This document shows positions 46,374 through 58,771 of a DNA stretch of 64,000 nucleotides, in pieces (within the stretch, counting starts at the first letter, position 1; each line of letters begins with the position of its first letter). Source of the stretch: Rhytidiadelphus loreus (taxonomy: Eukaryota > Streptophyta > Bryopsida > Hypnales > Hylocomiaceae); NCBI GenBank assembly GCA_947034895.1, contig OX344763.1, positions 46,561,025 to 46,625,024 of the forward strand. Reading direction: 5' to 3'. The notes beneath the pieces were generated by a model. The model was not told where the DNA came from, did not search any database, and was given only the letters and a program-made list of their open reading frames with translations. The position numbers and the translations under genes were made by a program.

Positions 46374-48036
46374 TTACCTCCTAAATGCCCAAGTTCCCTT
46401 AGGAGACACTTGATAGTTTGGGTAAGCTCATATTATCTCAATTTTTGCTATGATTTTTTGAATTTTTTTCCAAGACATAAAAACAATTGTTCAGGAAAAG
46501 ATAATTTTTATTTCAATCAAAGCCTAAGAACAAATGGTCGAGAAGGGGTAGCAAAAAAATCACAAAAACTTGAAATAAAATTAATTAATTTTTGTTTCTA
46601 ATAGATTATTATTTTTGTCTACATGGATTCATTCCATTTGGATAAGCGATGAGGAAGTTATGGAGCTTTTGTTTTGAAGTCAATATGAGTATCATTTGGA
46701 AAAAATAACATCTTGAATTTGTTTCTAAGATCAATTTTCATGTTTTTTCCAAAACAAAAGTTCGGAAGTGTTAAACTTAATTGATAGAACAATCTCACCA
46801 CTAGGATTAGTGTGTTTCAATTCCATCTTAAAGCTATTAATGCATTCAATTTTCCCTCTATCTCATTCCTTCTTCTACTTAACAATTTTTTGAAGAATGC
46901 ATATCTCATTCATCTTAAAAAAATGAAAATTACTTGACCTTGAAATCAATTCTTCAACATAAAAAAATTTAATTCAAAATTTTTAGTTCAAATTTTTTAA
47001 ATTACTCCCCACAGGACCAAGGCACATTTTGGGCAAAAAATGTCACAACTAGTTTTTTTTAGGACAATGAGAAAAAAAAAAAATTTAATTTTTTTTTTTA
47101 ATTCAACAACACAAAATTTTAATAGACTAATAAGGGAATGTGTGGAAAAAATTCCAAAATTTGACCACACATATTAAATGATTATAACATTTGATGTTAA
47201 AATAAAGAGCTTTTTATGACCTTGTCCAACAAGGTTAGTAGACTTTAATTCCTTTTAGAGTGAGATTTTTCACTACACATGGATTTTTTAAAAGTTGTAT
47301 CCTACATTGTGTTATACAATCACCAAATTTTAGAGTAGAAGAGGGGTTTTGCAAAACTTCTTAAACAATCCAGATTTTTTGGGACAACAGAACTTCTAAT
47401 CCAAGCATTTGATTAAACTTTTTTACACTACTACAAAGAAGGTGAATGTGTCTATATTGTGTCAAAAATTCAAAGACATTTGTCAATTTTTGACTTCATA
47501 ATCACCTACCTAAAATTCAAATGTTTGTTGAATGGATACTTTGTCTTCAAGGGGTAAGAGGATTCAAAGTCTTAAAAACTACTTTGTTTCAATGCCAAAA
47601 ACATAGTGACTATATTTTACTTTGAACTCAAATATCTTGCAGTCTATTTAGTCAAAGTTTTTGAATTTTTTTTTAACACTAGATGATTTTCAGCTGCATT
47701 GAAGGGCCATTTTAGGTCACTTCCCCATGTTGAAAACAATCTACTCTTGGTCAAATGAAGAAATGAAGTATATATATATATTTCAAAAATAAAATTTTAA
47801 TATCATCTGCTCGGTTATGTCAAATTGTTGTTGTGAATGAGTTCCCACAGTTCGAGAATTCGGGGGAACTCACAACTTTATAAAGAGCTGAATTTCATCT
47901 AACGACATTTCCAAACTAGTCTACTACAAGATCCTACAATTAGATATGCAATTTTTTTTAAATGTTTGTACTCTTTGCATTAGACATGGCAGTTCTGAGC
48001 AATTTTTGAAGGAAAAGGACTTAGGCCATTAAAAAA
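46374..48036 (+). repeat. TTAA-flanked repeat family, copy C, longer
   Basis: The left end CTCCTAAATGCCCAAGTTCC and right end GAAAAGGACTTAGGCCATT correspond to those of copy B, followed by TTAA at 48037-48040. The first 600 bases track copy B (TAATTTTTATTTCAATC, TATTTTTGTCTACAT, CTCACCACTAGGATTA.TGT.TTTCAAT). About 0.7 kb is extra, probably a later insertion around 47.0-47.6 kb. No ORF. Confidence 0.55.
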
Positions 48037-48679
48037 TTAAGAGTGTATTTTTTTGAATTAAAGTTAGCAATCGTATAAAGACCAAGTTTAAAAGTGTATA
48101 GACATATAGTGTCTTTCATTTTGTGGTCTAATAGACCATTCATAACCACCATGACAAAATCATGAACACTAACTTAGTAAAAATGATCATATCTTATAAA
48201 GACAACTTAGTTCAAGACTCATACCATGGCAATTGATACTAATCAACATGTGTATTGATTCTATATTCCGAATTTGCTTACAAATTTGTAATTGAGAACA
48301 CTTTCCAATTCCAAAAACATTACATTTCATAAAAATACATGTCTTCAAGCAAGTAGAAAAATTATAGAAAAAAACTTGTTATTTTTAGACAAAATTTGTA
48401 AGAATCAAGTAGTAGGTTTGAAAGTGATCCCTAGAGAAGCAACTTTCTCTTACAACTAATTTGATGAAATTGAGAAAAATGATATATTTATACAAAATAT
48501 ATATTAAAAATAGTGCAAAAATTGAAATAGATTTAGTTGTTACAAGGGTTAATCATGCATGTTGACATCTTTAGCCTTTAGGTATGATGTGCCAACATAT
48601 TAGGAACATGATTTAGAAACCAAATTAGCCAACAAATAGTAAAATAAACCAATCTATGATAGACAAAATGATTGATTTG

Positions 48680-49065
48680 TCATGTTGGCATTGTTGAATT
48701 TTTATAAAAAAAATTCACATAAAGACAAATGTGAGAAATGGGGAGAGCAGTTGAATTTTATTCAATAAAGTATGAATTTTTTATGAATTTTTAAAGTAAA
48801 TTGCCCAATTGGCTCCAAAGAGTCTCTGGGCTACCTCCGAACCAACAAAAAATATATTCATAATGGTCATATCACACTCACCTAAAGCAATCACAATATT
48901 TCCTAACGTGGCTACAATATGAAGGCATAAAAAAGTCACTTCTTTTGATGAATTTACACTCAAAAGGAAGAAGTTCCTATTTGTAGTCACTAATTACTCC
49001 ATCATTGTCATCTAAGACATTGATTGCAACCACTAATTCAATTTAATGTAGCCCAAATCTCATTT
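48680..49065 (-). repeat. decayed repeat containing the CACTA empty site
   Basis: On the minus strand this reads through a 69-codon frame (48990-48781) with NFFLLSVNSSKEVTFLCLHI and EVAQRLFGANWAIYF. The same trace, broken by stops, appears at 12913-13080, and its upstream part (INV..NNGVIxDY) appears at 3080-3149. The family therefore once encoded a protein that I do not recognise. At 48973-48975 the single GTT corresponds to the AAC duplicated around the CACTA element. Confidence 0.6.
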
Positions 49066-49373
49066 ATTGAAATTTTTAAGTGTTTGTAGATGGGAATTTT
49101 CTATAGATGAACTATTGACAAATTCCTATAGTTTTGAGTTCGTTCGCGGGGAGGTATGGATGCTCTATAGGTAATTCTGAATTGGTAACAACTTAATCGA
49201 CATCCAAGTTTATGCGCAATTGAGGATAAGGATAAATATTCAATTCTACACTTACAATAGATAAGACTAGATTTATTATAATTAATCTAGGAATAGGAAA
49301 TTTATTCAATTGTTTTCTAAATCCATAGCTTTAGCTTTGTTCCTTGATTTCCTAGCAACTTCACCAACCGCAC

Positions 49374-49937
49374 CTCGGGGGGTGCACTTAGTTCTATTAT
49401 AACAAACCACGTGCGAACAAGTGGTTTCTAATAAACTATAATTTCAACCTAAAATTTTGAACATTGTTTGATAATGACTATAGCTTTCTATTGCCAAAAT
49501 TTCCAACTCAAATAAAATATGAAATGATTTCTAGAAGAGGTTGAAAATGAACTAAAATGGCATGTTTTTCAACTCAAATAATTATAGAGGACACATTTAG
49601 ATGACCATTGAGTCAATATTCAACTCAAAATGATCTTTTGATAATGAATTATTTTTAGGAATTATTTTTTCATTTTTTAGACAATTTTTTCTTATATAAT
49701 ATAGGGGTGTAAAAGTTATTTTTCCGTTCTACAGTGTATCTTTTTACTTCAAAAATTGGTAACTAATTATTATTAACAAATAAAAATATCAATAATTCAA
49801 AACATAAACTTTTAAAGTAGGAAAATCTATTCATATTTTATTTATTTATTTTTATTTAAAATTCAAAAAGTATATAGGGGGTCCAAAGTTTTGTTCGCAT
49901 GTGGTTTCTAATGGACACTCTAAATGAACCCCTCGAG
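49374..49937 (+). mobile_element. 8-bp-TSD MITE family, copy 1 (564 bp)
   Basis: The direct repeat AACCGCAC flanks it (49366-49373, 49938-49945). The left end CTCGGGGGGTGCACTTAG and complemented right end CTCGAGGGGTTCATTTAG match at 14 of 18 positions. Just inside each end lies an AACCAC(G/A)TGCGAACAA motif. The 8-bp duplication suggests a hAT-type element. No ORF. Confidence 0.85.
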
Positions 49938-49945
49938 AACCGCAC

Positions 49946-52730
49946 TGATACAATCTTCTATTGATCTTCTCGTTCAAGCAGTCAACATCCTTCCATTGAT
50001 TTCTTCACATCCATCAATTGCTAATCACTAGACACACTTTCCACCAACTATTGATTCTCCTTGCTACAAATTTCCTTTGGCTTTTCTTCAATTGAGCTTT
50101 CACTTTTGATTTCTTCTATAGCAACTTCTTTCTTAATTTCACATTCCAATATTGAATAGCTCAATTGATAACAACATTTATACTTTTTCATTTTTGATTT
50201 GATAAACTCTCTATCCATTTTTATATTACTCATCTCTCCAGTTCTATTGATCTCAACTACAGGATCAATCTCCATGTATTTCTAATTATACAATTTTTAT
50301 ATATCAACTCCAAGTTTAAATTTTAAACGCTCAATAGCATCATACTCATATACAATTGATACAACAATTGAAACCAAATAGAGACATGCCTTCATGGCTA
50401 GTCATGACAATAGAACTTCCTCACAATACTAAATCCATAGACTTGGTGCCCAGCACAAACACACTCACAATTGAAATATATATATATTCAACACACATAG
50501 TCATGCACATTAATAATCCCATTACAATAGAAAACTTCACAATTTCATAACACACCCAAGAATTAACACACACAATCTCAATCCAATTGAACACAACACT
50601 TTTCATCTCAAAACTTCCGCGCTATATTCTAGCATAGAGAATATTACAATTGATCCTCACTCCTTTCCAACTCCACTCCGTAACATTTGTCAATCCAACA
50701 CAATAGAAAACAACCAACAATACAATAGAAACTAAATTCCTCACTCGCACTTAGATAGCACTAACACAACTATAGATCTTGGGGGGTCTTATAAGGATTC
50801 TATAGTTTGTTCATTCAACAATTTGTCAACATTCAATAGGTTGCTTATTCAATTATGAACTAAGATCAATTGTTCATATTAACTTATGAGCTCATTCAAA
50901 GCTATCATTGATATAATCTATTCTCAAGATTTGTATCATTCATTCAACTTCACATTTAGACTCTATTCTTCAACAATATTGATCAACTTTAATTTTGTAT
51001 TTAAGTTATCTACAATTTCTAACCAATTTCTTTACACTCAAACAACAAAGAATTTATTGATTCAATCTACATAATTGTGAATGGTTCCACGCTAATGTTA
51101 ATGCCACAATTCTAGTGCAAAATTCTATTTAAGGTACCATCAATTTGTCTCACACAAATAATAGGTCAACAATTGCTTACACTCAAAAGCATGGGAATGA
51201 ATTCAAATACACCTCGAGCAACCCATTCCAAGGCAATCAAATACTAGGATTCACGCACAAATTGTATTCATACATCCTAATATAAGTTAACTCGTCAATT
51301 GGTTTTAAGCCAGTGCATCCTTTCTCCTTGCGCTTTTAGAGTCTCAAATACACTATCAAATCAATCTTTACATCACAATAATTAATGACAACTAGTTATT
51401 CACAAAAAATTTAATTGTCAAGCTAGATTCTACAATGCACAATTTAAACTATGATAATTAACAATGAAATAACATCTTGATTCAAATGGATAATTATGCA
51501 GCCTTTGGTTACACACATCTCATAGAAAAAATTTCAACAATGGATTTTTTGATTTTAAATTACTCACAAATTACAAAGGTTGAACAATATGTCAATTTTC
51601 ATAGAATTTGCTACATCCTAGTATGCAACTTAAAATAGTTTTATTCTCTCTAGGCTATTCGATTGTACAACCTTAATTACTTCTTCTCTAGCAACTTAAC
51701 AATTTTTCGTTCCTATCTAGAATTAAACATCCACTCAACTTCCAAGCTATTAGGGTTGTAGACAATTATTCATTTATGATTAATTCAAATACACCAAACA
51801 ATTTGTTTGGAATCACATTACTCGATTTGGTAGAAGAACTCCAATTACAACTTCTTTTGACAATTTGTATTTGGAGCTAGAATTGACTATGTTTTGCACT
51901 CTAGTTCATGACCCCAAACTCTGTCTAATTATTCCAACAATTCTTCAAAGCGGTGCACAACCAAGAATACAACACTCAATATGTTCTTTAATTCTCCAAT
52001 TAGGTTAATTACTCATTCTTTATATAATAAGACAATTAATCGGTCTCCTTAACACCTATAAATTGTGCAAATTAGTCATTGATTTCAAAACATCTACCAT
52101 TACAAATTATCAAAGGAAACATTCACACTCAAATAGATTTGGCTAAATAAACTTTGAATCACACACAAATTGTCCAAAACAAATAACTAATTGGACACGT
52201 AGATCAACACTATTACATAGTTAACATAGTAGAGTACACTAAGAATATCTTGATCTTTGATACAATAAAGATATAGATTTCACAAATTATTTGTAACTTC
52301 TACCACTCCAAAACCACTAAAATCAATCTCCCCAAACATACATATACACAATCAATAATGAGTTCACCACAAACAATTTGTCACAACAATATAATCAAAA
52401 ATCCAAATATTGGATATAACAATCACACCACTTAAAAATGCAATAAATAGATAAGTACATGCCAATTTATTAAAAACCAAATATATTCACATGAAGGAAT
52501 TCATGATACAAAAATCCAACAATCTAACAATCAGAAAAGGCTGAGAGAGAAAAAAAAAACTTCAAAATTATTAGGCTAATAGGCCAACTATAGAAACAAC
52601 AATTAATCTTCTAGGATTTTAGACAATTTGTCTGTTTACACATCCTAACTATCAAAGTCATTTCTAATACTAAAACAAGTAATTTTCACATTCTCACACC
52701 AATGTAAAAGCAACTTAAGAGTTCGTCTCA
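49946..52730. repeat. G-poor tract with recurring AACAATTTGT words, second occurrence
   Basis: The plus strand is rich in A, C and T and very poor in G, with AACAATTTGT at about 50817, 51797, 52373 and GACAATTTGTC at about 52622. Composition and motif match the CACTA interior at 5.2-6.9 and 12.3-12.6 kb. A purine run followed by GGCCAACTATAGAAACAAC (about 52540-52600) parallels 12606-12690. It may be a diverged relative of that CACTA element whose ends I cannot place. Small open frames here are not gene-like. Confidence 0.45.
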
Positions 52731-54695
52731 TTTCACACAACAAAAGACAAATAGTCAAAAACAAAAAAGACTACATGACTAGAATTGCCGTGGACACCAA
52801 GAATGACAACTTTAGTAGACTCTTGGTGCTCATAACATATTGTATAGGAAGAATTAGAAGATAATTTTTGGAGTAAGATTGCATGAAAGGGACTTGGGAA
52901 TACTTGAGGACAATCCCTTGAACATAGGTTGAAGTGCAAAATTGGGGTCAATGCATGTTTGAGTTTCAGTGTTAGTGTGAGTGAGGTTATACTGTAAGTA
53001 TTATTTAGGGCTCAATATCATCCATTTGGATGTGCAAATTACAATTTTGATAGAGATTTTGACATTAGATGTTGCCTTAACCTACTTGAGTATATAATAG
53101 ATGATTGCAAGGTATTAAAAAGTGTTTTTTTGATGTTATTAGGCGTGATGTGCTTGTTTTGTCTTAGGATTTTGGGAGAAATTTGGAGTATCGTTGAGGT
53201 GGGAGTCCATTACGTAGAGGCACATTATGTTATCACTTTCCACCAACTCAACTCTATGGGGACTTTTTGTCCTAATTGGTAAAAATCTTCATAAAACATG
53301 TTAAGTCAAAGGCCTTACAAAAACATCAAAATAGCCTTTAGGGCTTAAAAGACCTTATTGGAAACTTTAGGGTACAATTAGTACTTCAAGGTAGCCAAAA
53401 TCTAAGAGATAGAAGGTCCTGATCAAATTAACAAGATATCCAACAAAAAATAGTAATTACACTAATAAACAACCTTATGTATGCAACCGGTTGGCTAAAA
53501 ATAATAGAAATATAATTCCAAATGACCAAGGATCATCTCTAAGACTAGTATGCCCCCAATAGGTCCTAATTTAGGAAGTCATGCAAATTTACTGCCTAGG
53601 ATGAGGAAATTAAAAAAAATTGCTTGTACAAAAATCCAACTTTAAGGAAGAGCAAAAATGTCAATGACCGAAGACTAGAGGGAGGCATCTTCAACTATAG
53701 AGGATTCCAAGAGCCCAATGGTGCTATCAGAGTGTCATGATTATCTACCGAGCGAAAGATGTCGTACAACTTATCGAAAGCAATGTAACTACTGACATAC
53801 GTCTTGGTTTCTACAACAAACCAATGTTTTGTTCTTATATATTCATGTTCGTGGTTTTGTTGTTGACTATGAAATTTATTTCATTCTTCTTGTGTACTGA
53901 AGTCTTGTATTACCTCCATGAGAGTGAGATTCTACCATAGCAATGGATGCCCCATTGTGAATTTCTAAGGGTGTTGTAAAAAGTTATCAAAAAAGTTGGT
54001 GTCAATTGATGATTTTCCTTTTCCTTTCCTTTTCATATGGTACGGTGTTTCTATGTGTCTCAAACTAGTCTTCTGACAATAAAACTTTGAACTTGTTTGC
54101 ACCATTTTTTGTTCTGTTTCCATTTTAAAATGCCTATAGCTACATTTTAGTTCAATTAAAAGTGTCAACTACAAAAGAAACAATTCAAATTTGAGATATA
54201 AGGCCTAAAGGTAGTGTCAATATACTAGGCCCAAATTGAGCTATAAAGCCCCAAACTGAATTACATGGCCCAAAATCAAGCTACAAAATTCAACATGTAA
54301 GGTACAATTTCCTATGACCACCTAGACATTTTGTGCAATGTGATTATTATTTCTTATATTTTTTAGACAAGGAATGAGTTGAATTGACTAAAATACAAGT
54401 GTAATCATATTAATTTGATAAGAACTCAAATTGATATGAATTTTCAAACCAAAAATCTAAAACCATTAGTAGGTGGGGGTCATGACCATCTTAAATTAGT
54501 ACTCTACCAACCTGATGGCCTAATCCTATTTGATGAGTGTTTTAAAATCACAAGTTCAACATTCTAAAGCACCTCTTTTATTAGCTGAAACTACAATTTA
54601 TTTTCTAACAAGTATTTATTCACAACTAAGACCACCCAAACCAACATTTATTGAACCACAAATCTTTATGAACCTTAAATTTTCCATCTGTAGAT
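52731..54695. other. intergenic, no supportable gene
   Basis: AT-rich sequence without recognisable domains or paired element ends. Open frames at 52733-52951 (minus) and 53737-53940 (plus) are short and lack homology that I recognise. Confidence 0.45.
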
Positions 54696-55258
54696 TTTTG
54701 GGGGGGTCACTTAGACTATCCATTAGAAACCACGTGCAAACAAAACTTTGGACCCCTATATACTTTTTGAATTTTAAATAAAAATAAATAAACAAAATTT
54801 GAATAGATTTTCCTACTTTGAACGTTTATATTTTGGATTATTGATATTTTTATTTGTTAATAACAATTAGTTAAAAAAATTTGAAGTAAAAAGATACACT
54901 ATAGAACTAAAAAATAACTTTCACACCCCTATATTATATATAAAAAAATTGTCTAAAAAAAGAACAAAAAATTACTAAAAATAACTCTCTATTGAAAGCT
55001 CATTTTGAGTTGAATATTGATTCAATGGTCATCTAAATGTGTTCTCTATAATTATTTGAGTTGAAAAATATGCTATTTTAGTTCATTTTCAACCTTTTCT
55101 AGAAATCATTTCATATTTTATTTGAGTTGAAAATTTTGGCAATAGAAACCTATAGTCATTATTAAACAATGCTCAAAAATTTAGGTTGAAATTATAGTTT
55201 ATTAGAAATCACTTGTTTGCACGTGGTTTGTTATAGTAGAAGTAAGTGCACCCCTAAG
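54696..55258 (-). mobile_element. 8-bp-TSD MITE family, copy 2 (563 bp)
   Basis: Inverted relative to copy 1 and matching it along the full length (AGTTCATTTTCAACCTTTTC, AGAAATCATTTCATATTTTA, TTTGCACGTGGTTTGTTATA). It is flanked by CTGTAGAT (54688-54695) and CTATAGAT (55259-55266), an 8-bp target duplication with one difference. The right end, complemented, starts CTTAGGGGTGCACTTAC. Confidence 0.8.
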
Positions 55259-55266
55259 CTATAGAT

Positions 55267-56393
55267 GTGAACTTGATGTCATTCTCTGACAACAACATCT
55301 AATTGCTTGCCCAAAGAAAATCACTTATACACTCTATAGAAATGAGAGGGGCCTATAGATGACAAAATTGGGTAGTTGGTGGCATTGGATTTTTTGACTA
55401 TAGGGTTGAGACAACATTTGGAGTTCAAAAGAAAACCACAATGAAACTCCAATGAGTGGCAAAATGAATGGTATGTGATACAAATTGAATTGTAAGTGCC
55501 CAAATTTTGAACTCAAGCTTCGAAATCTAAATGTGCTTTCAAAGTAGTAGTTTATTGAATATGGATTAAGCCACATACTGAGTATGCCGTAGTGGTTCTC
55601 TAAAGTCCACTATTTGAATCTCTTAAGTCAATTATATATCAAAATTTTATGTCCATGTGTAGATTTGATAGTTTAGAATAAAGTCAAATTTAGCCTTTAG
55701 AATAGATAATAGAAAGAGCCAAAAGAAAATAGAATAGAGGAAAAAATAGAGTAGAGTCAATTGAAATTAGAAAACAAAGAACAAAAAAAAATGAAAAAAC
55801 AAAAGAAAACATGATAGAGAAAAAAAAAATTATGAATTCTACAAATCTCCAAAAAAATTGTAAAAACTATATAATTTGAAGAAGGAAATGCATTCATAGT
55901 AGAAGTGATAGAAAATGGGGAAGTGATAATTAGCACAAATGGGATAAACAAGTAAAAATTCTCAATTTTGACTTGTTTATCTTTATTACAAGGATTTTAT
56001 TAAAATGTTCAAGAGATTTTTTTGAATTCTCTAATAGGAATTGGGACAATAGATTAGTAGAGAAAAGTTCCAAAAATTAGGTAGTTTTACATTTAGAAGA
56101 TAAACAAAAAACCAAGCGTGCTATTTTATGAGCTTGCAACAATTGCAAACATGAGTGTGTGAACTTGTGAGCATACAACTTAAAAATAATAGAGGTTTCG
56201 GGTTGAAATAATCTTTTCATTTTGTCAATCAGTAGAAAAGATAAGAGATTAAGTGGTGCACATTGTTGCGTAGAGAAGAAATTTTCAACTATAACATGTA
56301 AGTCACAATACAAAGTAAAAGTTTAGGACAAAGAAATATTGAATATATTGCTTTTATTATGCAAGAAGATAAAGTAGAGTGCAATACATGGAA
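55267..56393. other. intergenic, no supportable gene
   Basis: AT-rich, purine-biased around 55700-55880. The minus-strand open frames (55321-55576, 55757-55951, 56077-56313) are Phe/Ser/Ile-rich products of base bias. Confidence 0.45.
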
Positions 56394-56401
56394 AATTGAA
56401 T

Positions 56402-56984
56402 CTAGGGGAGGACACTCTCACTACATTTGGGGTACCCACGTGCGGCGGTGGAAAAAGTAAAACATGTAATTCACCTTGAATAAACTATAATTTCATTCTA
56501 AAATTTTGAGCTTTGTTTAACAATGACTAAAGGTTTCTATTGACAAAAAATTCAATTCCAAATAACATAAGATATATTGTCTAGAAAGGGTTGAAAAATG
56601 AACTAAAATGGCATGTTCTCCAACTAAAATATTTATAGAGTTCACATGAAGATGACTATTGCATCAATATTCAACCAAAATAAACTTTCAATAGAAAGCT
56701 ATTCTATATAATTTTTTTTTCATTTTTCAAAATTTTTTTCTTATATAATATAGAGGTGTGAAAGTTATTTTCAGCTTTACAGTGTATCTTTTTTCTTCAA
56801 AAATTTATAACTAATTACTATTAGCACAAAAAAATACCAATAATTCAAAACATAAACTTCTAAAGTAGTAAAATCTATCCATAATTTTTTTTTTGAAAAA
56901 GAAATTAAATTTTAAGGTGTATTACTTGTTTTACTTTTTCCGCCGCACGTAGGTTGCTAAAACATAGGGAGTGTCCTCCCCGGG
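56402..56984 (+). mobile_element. 8-bp-TSD MITE family, copy 3 (583 bp), with different outer ends
   Basis: The direct repeat AATTGAAT flanks it (56394-56401, 56985-56992). The left end CTAGGGGAGGACACTCTC and complemented right end CCCGGGGAGGACACTCCC match at 15 of 18 positions. The core (AATAAACTATAATTTCA, GAACTAAAATGGCATGTT, GTGAAAGTTATTTT) is that of copies 1 and 2. The outermost 60-80 bases, including GGTGGAAAAAGTAAAACA and its complement, are distinct, defining a subfamily. Confidence 0.82.
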
Positions 56985-56992
56985 AATTGAAT

Positions 56993-58442
56993 CCAACAAG
57001 ATTGATGCGACTAGAAATAGAATCTCATCGAAAAAGAAGACATGGATTGAGAATGACCACTACTCTCGCCACTACTATCAGTTGGTGATGGCTCATCATC
57101 TAATTCTATAATTGTCACATCTAAGAATAGCAAAGCCTTGGGACATGTAACAACCCATGTTTTTATGATGTCTATAGTACTTATGAATTGTACATTGTAC
57201 ATTTGTTTGTCACACATTTGTGATCCCAAATTGTAGAATACATTTCTAAAACAAATGTGATGGTCATACTTGAATAGATTTACTTACACAATGTTGTCTC
57301 AAGGAGTTGAAAGTGCCTTCCAAGTTGCAAAGCCTACCCGAGATTCTCAAGACTCCCTATGCTCACTTCCTCCATGTCATTAACCTTGTAATTTTGAATG
57401 TGGCATGTCCCTCCTAATGGAGCTACTCTCCTCTTTGATACAATTATCTTTTCACTCATGTGTGACTACTTCAATTCTTTTAATGATAAGAATAAAAAAA
57501 TTCTCTTCTTCTTCCTACGCTAAAGATCACCCTCGGATATCTCTTCTACCACAAGCATGAGACTACTACTACATATTGTGGTATGCCTCTCAATGAACTA
57601 AAGCTTTGAATAAGAATTAAGGTGCCTAACCCTCTAATATAGTAATATTGCCTTGAATATTGCACAAGTTTGTTATTACATAATGTGCACAAGTCATTTC
57701 AACCCCTATTCTACTCTCTTTTATTGCTAAAATAGGACTTTAGACTTCTTGTTTTAGAAAGATTCACCTTTAACAATATACGAATTGATAAATTCTCCAT
57801 TAATTTGTTCTTAGCGTGTACACCAAAATTGCTTTCTCCAATCTTAGCAACTACCTCTTCACAAGGTAGACAAACCCATTTCCCTTCACTACCAAATTCC
57901 ACCATCCTACTTTGGATCCAAATACCATCTAAACAATTGTTGTGCAATTTTGGCACAACAATTGTATAGTTAAAATACATAAACCATACGCTATTGATAT
58001 TCATTGTTTTCGCATTGATTTAGTGCGTAAAAATACACTAAGTCAATGTGATTATAGTACAAACCCATGAAACAACGATAACCGCATGATAATTGTTGCC
58101 AAATCGTACGGTCTAAACTTTGTGATGAGTGCTTTCAATTTGAGATTGAAGCATTGCAATTAAACTCATACATATAGCTTTAGAAGTATCAATCATTTGG
58201 GGGGAAAAATATTGTGCTTTGGTCAAATATTCTACAAGATCATTGCAAGAATTGGTGGTCAATATGGTGTCACGCGTAGAAAAACGGACTAGTTTTTGGC
58301 TATAACTTTGGGGGCATGAAGTTGATGAAGTTGAAATTTTTATCAAAGATGGATGTTTTGATAGTTCTCAAATCTCCTATTTTAAGAATTTAAATAAATC
58401 ATTTTATATTTAAAAATCAATTTTACTAATTTATCACACTTA
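56993..58442. other. intergenic, no supportable gene
   Basis: A minus-strand frame at 57011-57229 contains KALLFLDVTIIELDDEPSPTD, a low-homology acidic segment, and 57711-58004 (minus, 97 codons) reads WVCLPCEEVVAKIGESNFGV. Neither shows a family that I can name. They may be decayed transposon ORFs. Confidence 0.35.
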
Positions 58443-58768
58443 CACTATAACAAAACATGGTAAAAAATCCACACTCAAAATGGAGTGTGGGTTTTTTGCC
58501 ATGGATTTGTGCATGTGTGCATAGTGGCCTTGCATCTTTTTTTGCAATTTTTGACTGTAATTTTTGGAATTTTGGGGCGTGTGATACACCGTTGGAGATT
58601 TCTTGAAAATGCCTTTTCAATAGTATATTATACGCCTCAAAATTCTAAAAATTGAATTCAGAAATTGCAAAAGAAGTTGAATGTGCGCATAGTGGGCTTG
58701 TACAAAACCGTGGCAAAAAAAACACTCAATTTTGCATGCGGTTTTTTTTACTATGTTTTTTTATAGTG
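58443..58768. mobile_element. CACTA-type MITE (326 bp), TSD TTA
   Basis: It begins CACTATAACAAAACATGGT and ends ACTATGTTTTTTTATAGTG. TTA is present on both sides (58440-58442, 58769-58771). Inside, GTGTGCATAGTGGCCTTG and GTGCGCATAGTGGGCTTG, plus AAAATTCTAAAAATT/AATTTTTGGAATTTT, form imperfect repeats. No ORF. Confidence 0.78.
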
Positions 58769-58771
58769 TTA

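Noticed and set aside
55321..55576. Overlapping minus-strand frames rich in Phe, Ser and Ile
   Set aside because: AT-rich background frames with no homology or splice context.
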